From Haloarcula sp. CBA1129 (GTDB lineage: Archaea > Halobacteriota > Halobacteria > Halobacteriales > Haloarculaceae): a stretch of DNA of 64,000 nt. Location of the stretch: the NCBI RefSeq assembly GCF_008729015.1, contig NZ_RKSM01000001.1:2604001-2668000 (forward strand). The letters run 5' to 3'. Below the pieces are notes generated by a model. The model ran no database searches. It was not told the DNA's origin and worked only from the letters and a program-made list of their open reading frames with translations. The position numbers were made by a program, and so were the translations under genes. This document shows positions 56,409 to 64,000 of the stretch, piece after piece (position 1 is the stretch's first letter; each line of letters opens with the position of its first letter).

Positions 56409-59400
56409 CTGAAGGCACCTCCGTTCGTTCCGCACCGCTATTCCGCGCTTCGAGGTCGCCATCCACTTCCAGATTCAAGTCCCTAAGTCGGTCGCGCGTC
56501 TCGTCGTCGGCGTCCCAGAGGCCGCGGTCGATGGCCTCAAGCAGGGTCTCGGTAATCGAGTCCAACGCCCACGGGTTCACATCCCGGAGCCAGTCCTGTC
56601 GGTCCTCGTCGAAGGCGTAGCGCTCGGCCACGTCCTCCCAGAGGGTGTCGCTGACCACGTCGGTCGTCGCGTCCCAGCCGAGCACCACGTCGACCGTGGT
56701 CGAGAGGTCGCCAGCGCCCTTGTAGCCGTGTTCCTCCATCGAGTCGAGCCACGCGGGGTTCAGCACGCGGGCCCGCATCGCTTTCCGGACCTTCTCCTCG
56801 TTCGTGTAGACGTCGACGTTATCGGGGTCCGAGGAGTCCCCGACGTAGGAGTTCGGTTCCTCGCCGGCGATTTCCGTGACGGCGGAGATGAAGCCGCCGT
56901 GGAAGGCGTACCAGTCCGAGGAGTCGAACTCGTCCTGTTCGGCGGTGTCCTCGATTTTGACCGTCGCATCGACCGAGGAGAGGCGGCGCTCGAAGGCGTC
57001 GTGGGCGTCGCTGACGCGGCCGCGGGACCCCATCGCGTAGCCGCCCCACTGGACGTACACGTCGGCGAGGTCCGAGCGGTCGTCCCAGTTCCCTTCGTCG
57101 ACGGCCTTGTTCGTCCCGGCACCGTAGCCGCCGGGCCGGGTGGTGAAGACGCGGTGTTTCGCCGCGCTTTCGGCGTCGCTCTCGTCCATGCCATCAGCCA
57201 CGAGGTCGTCGGTCTCCTCCTCGACGTGTTTCTTCACGTAGTTCATCTCGTGGGGTTCGTCGAGGTCGACGACGGCGTCGACGGCGTCGTGGACCACGCC
57301 CGCCGCCGCGGGGAAGGCGTCCCGGAACAGTCCGGAGACGCGCGTCGTCACGTCGATGCGCGGACGGCCGAGCTCATCGAGTGAAATCGGTTCCACGTCC
57401 TCGACGCGGCCGGCGTCGGACCAGACCGGTTCGACGCCCATCAACGCGAGCACCTGCGCGATGGTCTCGCCGCGGGTCCGGACCGTCGGCGTGCCCCAGA
57501 CGACGACGCCGATCTCCTCTGGATACTCGCCTTCGTCCGTCTCGTGCCGTTCCAGCACGCCGTCGGCGACCTCGCTGCCCACATCCCACGCCGTCTTGGC
57601 CGGGACCTTCCGCGGATCGAGCGTGTAGAAGTTCCGGGCCGTCGGGAGCAGGTCGACGCCGCCACGCGTCGGCGCGCCAGAGCCGCCGGGTGGGACGTAC
57701 TCGCCCGCCAGCGCGTCGGCAGTCCGCGGTATCTCGTCGGCCGCGCCGGCCACCCGCGGGGCCGCTTCTTCGCAGATGTAGGCCAGCGCGGCACGGAGGT
57801 CTTCGTGTGCGCCCGACCGTACGCGGGCGTCTCCGAGCGGTTCGATGTCGACCACGAGGAGGTTCATGTTCACCTCGGAGTCACTGTCTTCGAGTTCGCT
57901 CTCTGGCACGTCGAAATCGTACTCCGCGAGCGTCCGGACGAGGTCCTTGCTGGTCTCGTGGACGCGGTCAGCGGCTTCGGCGTAGGTCATTCCCAGCGCC
58001 TCGTCGTACTCGCCCGGTGCGTTCCGGAGCTTGTCGTAGTCGACGCCGAGCACGCCCGCAACACTCTCGCGCAGCGACGGCGCGCCGGGGTTTTCGAGTC
58101 GCGTGAGCGCGACGAGATAGTCGACCAATCGGTCGTCGGCCGGCGGCTCGCCCATCGTGTGCAGGCCCTTCCGGATCTGGGTCGTCTTCACGTCAGTGAG
58201 GTACTCGTGGACGCGCTCGACGAGGTCGTCGATGTCGAGGTCCTCGCCAGCGACTTCGCCTTCGGCCAGTGTCGACCCCGCCTCGTCCGGGCCGCGTACG
58301 TCGGCTTTCTCGTCGATTTCACCGGCAATACCGAGTTCGACGGCGAGGTCCAGTTCGTCGACAGTCGCTCGAATCTGTTCGGCGAGGTGTTCGCCGTCGT
58401 CGGTCCGAGCGTCCTCCATGCCCGCTTCACGGTAGCGGTCGGCCAGTTCCTCCAAGTCGGCGAGGTCGTCGTACGTGCCGGCGTTGGCCATCACCGGCGT
58501 CAGGTAGTCGACGATGGCGGCATAGGACCGGCGCTTGGCCTGCGTGCCTTCGCCGGGGTTGTTGACGATATAGGGGTAGACGTTCGGGATGTCGTCGATG
58601 AGCTGGTCCGGCGCGCTCTCGCCGTCCAAGCCGACAGTCTTGCCCGGCAGCCATTCCAGACTGCCGTGGGTCCCGAGGTGGACGACGGCGTCGGTATCGT
58701 AGCTGTTGCGGAGCCAGCGGTAGAAGGCGACGTAGTCGTGTGGCGGCTGGAGGTCGGAGTCGTGGTACACCTTCGATGGGTCCATGCCGAAGCCACGCGG
58801 CGGCTGGACCGTCACGAGTACGTTGCCGAACTCAACGCCGGGAATCGCGAACGGTCGATCCGGCGGGTCGCCCCACTCGTCGATGACGTTCTCGCGGAAG
58901 TCGGCGTCGAGCGTCTCGAACCACTCACCGTACTGGGTCGGCGAGACGGTGTCGACGCTCAGGTCGCGCACGTCTTCGGGTGCGACCCAGCGGTCGTCAA
59001 GCGTCAGCTGGGCGGTGAGGCGTTCGACCAGCGACTGGCCGCTGTCGGGCATCGTATCTCCTAAATTATACCCACGCCCGTCCAGTTCTTCGAGCAGATT
59101 GACGGTACTTTCCGGCGAATCGAGCCCGAAGGCGGTCCCGATGCCGTCGTCGCTGGGCGGGTAATTGTGGAGGACGACGGCCACGTTCTTCTCGTCGTTT
59201 GGCGTGTGGCGCAGTTCGGCCCAGTTGACCGCCAGCCGGGCGACGTGGTCGATTCGGTCGTCGATGGGGAAGTGCTGTTTCGGCGCGCTCCCGATGCCGG
59301 CGGCGTCGTCGGTGCGTTCCTTCCCCGAGATGGGGTGGGTGATGACGTTGCCGTCGAACTCCGGCAGGGCGACCGAGAGCGCGAGTTCGAAGCCCATCAC

Positions 59401-60285
59401 GCCCGTGTCGCTGCTGTCGTAGCGCGAGCGAGAGCGCATCGTTGTCACGGTCTGGATGACCGGCACGCCGAGTTTGTCGAGGAACACGTCCTCCGCACTC
59501 TGGCCCTCGTCGTCAGCACTGCGGCCCCGTTCGTCCATCGACAGCGAGAACATGAACGACGAACAGACGGCATCGACCAGCGGATTCCCTGCGTCGTCCA
59601 GCAGCCACTCTTCGGTGACCTGCTCGGCGTTCCACTGGCCGTCGGCGTCGGTCGCCGGCTCGCAGAATATCGGGAGCGCGTTCGCCCCCTGAGCCTCGAT
59701 AGCCCGGACCTGTGCGTCGACGTACCGGGTGTTTTCGTGTGTCCAGTGGGACTCGTAGAACCAGACGGCGACGGTCGGCTTCGCCGGGTCGAACGTCGCC
59801 CGCAGGTCCTCGATGCTCGCGCCCGGATGGTCGGGGTGGTAGACCCCTTCTGTCGGGAGCGTCACCGGATCGTCGAACGCGGGGTCGGCGTCGCCGTACT
59901 GCGCCACGAGGTAGCGGGCGCAGTTGGCGACGTTGCTCGCCCCGCCCTTGTCGAGGTAGTCGTACACGGTGTCGCGGTGCTCGTCCGGAACCGACGTGTC
60001 CTCGAAGGCGAAGGCGTCGCCCGTCGCTTTCACCACGAGCGGGACGCCGGCCTCGCGCAACCGCTCGACGGCGAGGTCGTAGCCGGGCATGCTGTCCTCG
60101 GCCCCGTGGAGCCAGAGGACGACGGCGTCGGCGTCGGTCAGTTCGTCGACGAACGCCTCGACCGCTGGCTCGTCGTCGAGGTCGCTCTCCGAGCGCACGA
60201 CGAGGTCCGCATCGACCTCGCCCGCGGCCCGCTGGACGGCCCCGAGTTCGTTCTCCGTCGCGGTGTAGAGTCCTAGCTGTGGCAT
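56398..60285 (-). CDS. cobN: Cobaltochelatase subunit CobN
   Basis: A 1295-residue large subunit that binds the corrin and inserts cobalt with ATPase partners, the late (aerobic) cobalt step. Typical stretches appear along the length: FYESHW near residue 180, MRSRSRYDSSDTGVMGFELA, AGIGSAPKQHFPIDDR, VQPPRGFGMDP, LGTHGSLEWLPGKTVGL (metal/porphyrin site), VNNPGEGTQAKRRSYA and, near the C-terminus, PWALDSITETLLEA. It is full length and unbroken. It is divergent from the AAA+/VWA partner, only 35 bp between start codons. Confidence 0.95.
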   Translation of the reverse strand: MPQLGLYTATENELGAVQRAAGEVDADLVVRSESDLDDEPAVEAFVDELTDADAVVLWLHGAEDSMPGYDLAVERLREAGVPLVVKATGDAFAFEDTSVPDEHRDTVYDYLDKGGASNVANCARYLVAQYGDADPAFDDPVTLPTEGVYHPDHPGASIEDLRATFDPAKPTVAVWFYESHWTHENTRYVDAQVRAIEAQGANALPIFCEPATDADGQWNAEQVTEEWLLDDAGNPLVDAVCSSFMFSLSMDERGRSADDEGQSAEDVFLDKLGVPVIQTVTTMRSRSRYDSSDTGVMGFELALSVALPEFDGNVITHPISGKERTDDAAGIGSAPKQHFPIDDRIDHVARLAVNWAELRHTPNDEKNVAVVLHNYPPSDDGIGTAFGLDSPESTVNLLEELDGRGYNLGDTMPDSGQSLVERLTAQLTLDDRWVAPEDVRDLSVDTVSPTQYGEWFETLDADFRENVIDEWGDPPDRPFAIPGVEFGNVLVTVQPPRGFGMDPSKVYHDSDLQPPHDYVAFYRWLRNSYDTDAVVHLGTHGSLEWLPGKTVGLDGESAPDQLIDDIPNVYPYIVNNPGEGTQAKRRSYAAIVDYLTPVMANAGTYDDLADLEELADRYREAGMEDARTDDGEHLAEQIRATVDELDLAVELGIAGEIDEKADVRGPDEAGSTLAEGEVAGEDLDIDDLVERVHEYLTDVKTTQIRKGLHTMGEPPADDRLVDYLVALTRLENPGAPSLRESVAGVLGVDYDKLRNAPGEYDEALGMTYAEAADRVHETSKDLVRTLAEYDFDVPESELEDSDSEVNMNLLVVDIEPLGDARVRSGAHEDLRAALAYICEEAAPRVAGAADEIPRTADALAGEYVPPGGSGAPTRGGVDLLPTARNFYTLDPRKVPAKTAWDVGSEVADGVLERHETDEGEYPEEIGVVVWGTPTVRTRGETIAQVLALMGVEPVWSDAGRVEDVEPISLDELGRPRIDVTTRVSGLFRDAFPAAAGVVHDAVDAVVDLDEPHEMNYVKKHVEEETDDLVADGMDESDAESAAKHRVFTTRPGGYGAGTNKAVDEGNWDDRSDLADVYVQWGGYAMGSRGRVSDAHDAFERRLSSVDATVKIEDTAEQDEFDSSDWYAFHGGFISAVTEIAGEEPNSYVGDSSDPDNVDVYTNEEKVRKAMRARVLNPAWLDSMEEHGYKGAGDLSTTVDVVLGWDATTDVVSDTLWEDVAERYAFDEDRQDWLRDVNPWALDSITETLLEAIDRGLWDADDETRDRLRDLNLEVDGDLEARNSGAERTEVPSDDD

Positions 60286-60320
60286 AACGTTATTAAATCT
60301 CCGTTTGCACTAATACAAGT
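60286..60320. promoter_or_regulatory. 35-bp divergent promoter of cobN and the ChlI-ChlD gene
   Basis: The two start codons are 35 bp apart. On the plus strand, TTATTAAAT (60290-60298) is centred 26-27 bp before the right start; on the minus strand, TATTA (60311-60315) is centred about 28 bp before cobN. Each TATA lies close to the other gene's first codon. Both messages must be leaderless, and initiation complexes would collide. Confidence 0.6.
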
Positions 60321-62474
60321 ATGGTTGTATTCGGCGCGGGCAAAAAAGCTTCGCAGGGGGCCTCGTTCGCGGCCGTCGTCGGCCAGCGGGACCTCAAGGA
60401 CGGACTGCTGGCCGTCGCGACGGACGACGACCTCGACGGACTGCTGGTCCGCGGCGAGAAGGGGACTGCGAAATCGACGGCCGTCCGCGCTCTCGCCGAC
60501 CTGCTGCCCGAACAGCGCGCAATCGCGGACTGCCCCTACGGCTGTCCGCCGGACAGGCCGGAAGCCCAGTGTGGGGACTGCCGGACACGGGCGGACCCGC
60601 CCGTCGAGACGCGGTCGGTTCCACTTGTCACGCTCCCCCTCGGCGCGACCCGGGACCGCGTCGTCGGGACGCTGTCTGTCGCCGACGCCCTTGACGGCGA
60701 CCACGAGTTCGACCCCGGCCTGCTCGCCCGCGCGAACCGCGGCATCCTCTACGTCGACGAGGTGAACCTGCTGGACGACCACCTCGTCGATGTACTGCTC
60801 GACGCCGCCGCGAGCGGTCAGAACCGCGTCGAGCGCGACGGCGTCACCGTCACCCACCCCGCCGAGTTCACGCTGGTCGGGACGATGAACCCCGAGGAGG
60901 GCGATCTGCGCCCCCAGCTACGGGATCGCTTTGCTCTCCAGACCGAGGTGTCCGCCTGCGAGGACGTAGGCGACCGCGTCGCCATCATCGATCAGGCGCT
61001 GGGGGAGGACGACGAGGAGTCACGGGCCGAACCCGACCGCGATCCCGGAGAACGATTGCGAACCGCTCGCGAGCTGCTGCCCGAGGTCGACCTCGCCCGA
61101 GAGTTCCGCGAGCAGATCGCCGAACTCTGTCGGGACGCCGGCCTCGACGGCCACCGCGGGGACATCGCCACGGCGCGGGCGGCCCGGACCTTCGCCGCGC
61201 TGGATGGGCGAACGACAGTCCTCGAATCAGACATCGAGCGGGCCGCCGAGTTCGCCTTGCCCCACCGACTCACGTCCAGACCGTTCGAGGATTCGCCGGA
61301 CATGGACGACGTGCTCGACGACCACTTCGAGGACGAGGAGGACGAATCCGAGGAAGGGTCCGCCGAGGAAGGGGAGAGCGATGGCGAGGAAAGTGGCGCG
61401 GACGGTGACGACGAAGGGGCCGACGGCGACCCGGCAGATGACGGGGCCGACTCTGAGAGCGGTGGAGATGCGAACGAACAGCAGGAACAGCAGCCGGATG
61501 ACGGCGAGCAGTCCGATGAGGACGGCGACAACGAGTCGGGCGAGCGGGGCGAACAGCCGACGCCCGCTTCGGCAGATAGCGACGGCGAGCGACAGGAGAG
61601 AGAGGCCGGCGACAGCGACGGGGCGGCTGGAGGCGACGGTGAAGAAGGTGACTCCGACCAGTCCGACGACCCAGAAAACGCGACACCGCTGTTGCCGGGC
61701 CAGTCCAGAGCCGAAGTCGGCGACAGCGGCGCACCCGACGTAGACGCCCCGACCGTCGACACCGACGGCGGGATGTCGAGCGGGCGTGCGGACGCGACGG
61801 GCACAAAGCGAGGGGCAACAGTGCGGACCGAGCGTGCCGGTCGCGACGACGAGGTTGACGCCGCAGCGTCGGTCCGTGCGGCAGCCAGTCGCGGGAGCGG
61901 CCGCGTCGAATCACGGGACCTCCGCAAGTCGGTCCGAGCGGGCGACGCCGAGACGTTGGTGGTGTTCGCCGTCGACGCGAGCGCGTCGATGCGCCCGGCG
62001 ATGAAGGCTGCGAAAGGCACCGTACTGGAACTGCTGAAAGACGCCTACCAAGCCCGCGACGAGGTGGCGTTCGTCACCTTCGCCGGCGAGGGCGCAGATG
62101 TGGTCCTCCCGCCGACTGACAGCGTCTCGCTGGCGGCCCGGCACCTGAAGGACCTCCCGACAGGCGACCGGACGCCACTGCCGGACGGCCTGACCGCTGC
62201 CCGTGACGTGCTCGACCGAGCCGACCCGGACGCCGGCGTCGTCATCGTCGTGACCGACGGGCGGGCGAACACCGCCGACGGGAGTCCGGTCGAAGAGACC
62301 GGAACCGCGGCCAAGGCGCTCGGTGAGGCGGCCGACCGAACCATTGTCGTGGATGCCGGCGACGGGAGCCGTGCCGGCCTGCTGGATGTCGTGGCCGAGG
62401 AAACGAGCGCCTCGGTGGTGCCACTCGATGCGCTGACCGCGGAGCGAGTGGACGCCGTCGCTGGCGAACGATAA
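60321..62474 (+). CDS. Chelatase ATPase: fused ChlI-like AAA+ and ChlD-like VWA protein
   Basis: A 717-residue protein that would energise CobN. The AAA+ half (about residues 20-330) has Walker A GEKGTAKST (45-53), Walker B GILYVDEVNLL and a Cys-rich insert (CPYGCPPDRPEAQCGDC, about residues 70-87). An acidic, low-complexity linker of about 150 residues (Asp/Glu/Gly/Ser) follows. The VWA half has the MIDAS motif FAVDASASMRPAM (about 550) and VTDGRANTA. This is the ChlI-ChlD fusion found with archaeal CobN. It lacks separate CobS and CobT genes nearby. Confidence 0.9.
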   Translation: MVVFGAGKKASQGASFAAVVGQRDLKDGLLAVATDDDLDGLLVRGEKGTAKSTAVRALADLLPEQRAIADCPYGCPPDRPEAQCGDCRTRADPPVETRSVPLVTLPLGATRDRVVGTLSVADALDGDHEFDPGLLARANRGILYVDEVNLLDDHLVDVLLDAAASGQNRVERDGVTVTHPAEFTLVGTMNPEEGDLRPQLRDRFALQTEVSACEDVGDRVAIIDQALGEDDEESRAEPDRDPGERLRTARELLPEVDLAREFREQIAELCRDAGLDGHRGDIATARAARTFAALDGRTTVLESDIERAAEFALPHRLTSRPFEDSPDMDDVLDDHFEDEEDESEEGSAEEGESDGEESGADGDDEGADGDPADDGADSESGGDANEQQEQQPDDGEQSDEDGDNESGERGEQPTPASADSDGERQEREAGDSDGAAGGDGEEGDSDQSDDPENATPLLPGQSRAEVGDSGAPDVDAPTVDTDGGMSSGRADATGTKRGATVRTERAGRDDEVDAAASVRAAASRGSGRVESRDLRKSVRAGDAETLVVFAVDASASMRPAMKAAKGTVLELLKDAYQARDEVAFVTFAGEGADVVLPPTDSVSLAARHLKDLPTGDRTPLPDGLTAARDVLDRADPDAGVVIVVTDGRANTADGSPVEETGTAAKALGEAADRTIVVDAGDGSRAGLLDVVAEETSASVVPLDALTAERVDAVAGER

Positions 62475-62543
62475 CCCCCCGGTGGAGCTGTATCAGGCGG
62501 AAGTTTTACAATCTTACTTGTTCTTAAGACAAACGAGATTTCA

Positions 62544-62750
62544 ATGCAGGATGACACTGACACCGCACGCGCCACGGACAGCGTGTACGACCGCATCGAA
62601 CGCGCCAAAGGGGCACTGACCGGCCCACAGGTCGCCATTGCCGTTGCACTGGTGGCGGCGCTCGGCTTCACGCTACTGTTCGTGCAGGACCCGATGCTGC
62701 ACGACTCACTGCACAACTTCCGACACAGCGCCGGGATCACCTGCCACTGA
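62544..62750 (+). CDS. cbtB: Cobalt transporter subunit CbtB
   Basis: A 68-residue one-helix membrane protein (about residues 30-48). Its C-terminal tail is His-rich (HDSLHNFRHSAGITCH), the typical CbtB metal site. The stop and the cbtA ATG share a base (TGATG). An AT-rich stretch with a bulged dyad around CTTAAG (62519-62534) lies before the gene. CbtAB is a predicted cobalt importer found near cobalamin genes. Confidence 0.9.
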   Translation: MQDDTDTARATDSVYDRIERAKGALTGPQVAIAVALVAALGFTLLFVQDPMLHDSLHNFRHSAGITCH

Positions 62751-63460
62751 TGGCGACTGACTACCTCGAACGCGGCGCGGTGGCCGGCGTGGCAGGTGGG
62801 CTGGTCTACGGCCTCTTCGTTGCGACGGTCGGGAACAGCTTCACTGCCGGACTGGAGACGTTCGAACACAGCCACGGCGGGGGCGGTCCCGTCGTCTCGG
62901 AACTCACGACGACCGTCGCGAGCATCGGCGGCGGCGTCCTCTGGGGAATCCTCTTCGGCGTCGCAGTGTTCGGGATGGCGTACTTCTTCCTCGAACCGGC
63001 GATTCCCGGCTCCGGTGCGACGAAGCGACTGGCGCTTGCGGGGGCTGGCTTCCTCACCGTCTCCGGTGCGCCGTGGCTCGTCCTCCCGCCACAGCCGCCG
63101 GGCGTCGAGCAGGCGCTTGGAACGGAGACGCGACTCGCTTGGTACGCCGGCCTGATGGCGCTGGGCGCACTGGTCGCGGTACTCGCCGGGCTCGCATACC
63201 GGCGGACGGAGCGTCGCCACACCGCAGTCAGACTCGGGGCCGCGGCGCTGCCGCTCGCACTGCTTGCAGTTCCTGTCGTACTCGCACCAGCGAACCCGGT
63301 CCACGGCGACGTGCCCGCCGCGTTGGTCGCAGCCTATCGCTGGACGGTCGTGTTCGGCCAGTTGCTGCTGTGGGCCACGATTGCTGGTGTTCACGCATGG
63401 CTCGGAGACGGCGATACCCCAGCCATGGACGACTTGGACTATCCCGCGACGGCAGACTGA
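62750..63460 (+). CDS. cbtA: Cobalt transporter subunit CbtA
   Basis: A 236-residue membrane protein with five to six helices and a His motif FEHSHGGGG (about residues 38-46) in the first loop, as in CbtA. The segment GAPWLVLPPQPPGVEQAL is family-typical. Translationally coupled to cbtB. It supplies cobalt, in cobalamin-producing cells, to the chelatases encoded alongside. Confidence 0.9.
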   Translation: MATDYLERGAVAGVAGGLVYGLFVATVGNSFTAGLETFEHSHGGGGPVVSELTTTVASIGGGVLWGILFGVAVFGMAYFFLEPAIPGSGATKRLALAGAGFLTVSGAPWLVLPPQPPGVEQALGTETRLAWYAGLMALGALVAVLAGLAYRRTERRHTAVRLGAAALPLALLAVPVVLAPANPVHGDVPAALVAAYRWTVVFGQLLLWATIAGVHAWLGDGDTPAMDDLDYPATAD

Positions 63461-63472
63461 CGACGACGCGAC

Positions 63473-64000
63473 TCAGATTTTTCCGGCAACCGTCCCGAGG
63501 TTCAGTGCCAGCCCGACGATAGCGACGACGGCGGCAATAGCGAGGTCCGCCGTCGTCCCGCCGACACTAAACGGGGCTGTGCCGGCCGATACCAGCGCGC
63601 TGAACCCGATGCCAGCGACGACGAGCGCCACGCCGGCCAGTCCGACGAGCATCGTCCCGGTCGGACCGAACTGACCGGCCGACCGGGTCGCCTCGTACCG
63701 GTCCAGTGCGTTGTGCATCGTCTCCGTGACCGACTCCTCTACGTCCGCCATCTGCCCCGAAAGGTAGGTGTTCAGCGTCTCCTCGTGCTCGTCGAGCTCC
63801 GCGGCGCGCTCGGACAATTGGGCATCGTACTCCGTCAGTTCGGCCTCGCGCTCGTCGAGATCGGTCTCCCGGTCGTCGAGGGCGGCTTCGCGTTCGTCGA
63901 GTTGGTACTCCCGCTCGTCCAGTTCCGTCTCTCGCCGGTTCAGTTCCTCCTCCCGAGCGTCGACCTTCTCTTCACGCCGGTCGAGTTCCGCACTCCGCTG
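63473..64000 (-). CDS. Coiled-coil membrane protein, C-terminal part (gene runs off the window)
   Basis: The frame is open from the window end to the stop at 63473. The last 100 residues hold two helices (about 50-95 residues from the end, then the terminal 25) that enter the membrane. Before them, at least ten consecutive seven-residue repeats fit LDERExE, with Leu at position one (LDEREAE, LNRRETE, LDDRETD), a perfect heptad coiled coil of charged residues. I do not know the family. It ends 13 nt after the convergent cbtA stop. The start lies outside the window. Confidence 0.7.
   Translation of the reverse strand, partial: QRSAELDRREEKVDAREEELNRRETELDEREYQLDEREAALDDRETDLDEREAELTEYDAQLSERAAELDEHEETLNTYLSGQMADVEESVTETMHNALDRYEATRSAGQFGPTGTMLVGLAGVALVVAGIGFSALVSAGTAPFSVGGTTADLAIAAVVAIVGLALNLGTVAGKI

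Noticed and set aside
61300-61740. Repetitive GA-rich stretch as a possible satellite or CRISPR-like repeat
   Set aside because: It is the acidic Asp/Glu/Ser/Gly linker of the ChlI-ChlD fusion; there are no equal repeat units or spacers.

Overview
The window looks like chromosomal DNA of a haloarchaeon, probably a Haloarcula or close relative. Proteins are acidic and GC-rich-coded. Several genes start directly at, or close to, the spot about 26 bp downstream of a TATA-like element, as expected of leaderless transcripts. The gene set is typical of the group: CarS, Taw1, bifunctional RbkR, a PGF-CTERM surface protein, a HalOD1 protein and Tat signals. The genus guess rests on the D-xylose dehydrogenase at 41063-42145, which from memory closely resembles the Haloarcula marismortui enzyme. 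No tRNA, rRNA, CRISPR array or intact insertion sequence was seen.

1-14300 is a metabolic stretch: the start of hemC, carS, an Nfu protein, taw1, a riboflavin operon (rbkR-ribB) behind a perfect 16-bp palindrome, ilvE, a D-galactonate dehydratase (dgoD), a ketopantoate reductase-like gene, and a methionine pair (metY-metX). Both ilvE and dgoD follow a short candidate upstream ORF that overlaps them by ATGA.

14444-22202 is a MoxR module. moxR points right and meets a left-running operon of transglutaminase/DUF4129, DUF7269-like, DUF58, DUF7519-like and SHOCT membrane genes. 22437-36531 holds a Tat-exported beta-helix protein, an ABC transporter, a REC-PAS-histidine kinase, bacterial-type ligA and uvrC, an aminotransferase and several small zinc-ribbon, membrane or HalOD1 proteins.

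36532-38964 is gene-poor and more AT-rich. It contains a decayed M48 peptidase gene, a small C2H2 zinc-finger gene, and an operator/TATA/hairpin arrangement that may make an RNA. 38965-45298 is an oxidative pentose pathway: a semialdehyde dehydrogenase (xacF-like), xylose dehydrogenase (xacA), a metallo-beta-lactamase-fold protein where a lactonase is needed, a pentonate dehydratase (xacD), then a convergent nucleoside hydrolase. 45663-49853 encodes a 1150-residue secreted PHP-domain protein with a PGF-CTERM anchor and, 3 nt later, a histidine-rich Tat lipoprotein.

50612-53413 has a zinc-ligand-poor medium-chain dehydrogenase and a KhtT/KhtU-like K+/H+ antiporter. 53588-63460 is a cobalamin and cobalt island: cbiX, a DUF2062 gene, cbiE, cbiC, cobN, a ChlI-ChlD fusion and cbtB-cbtA. 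cobN and the fusion gene diverge from only 35 bp. The window ends inside a coiled-coil membrane protein built of seven-residue repeats.
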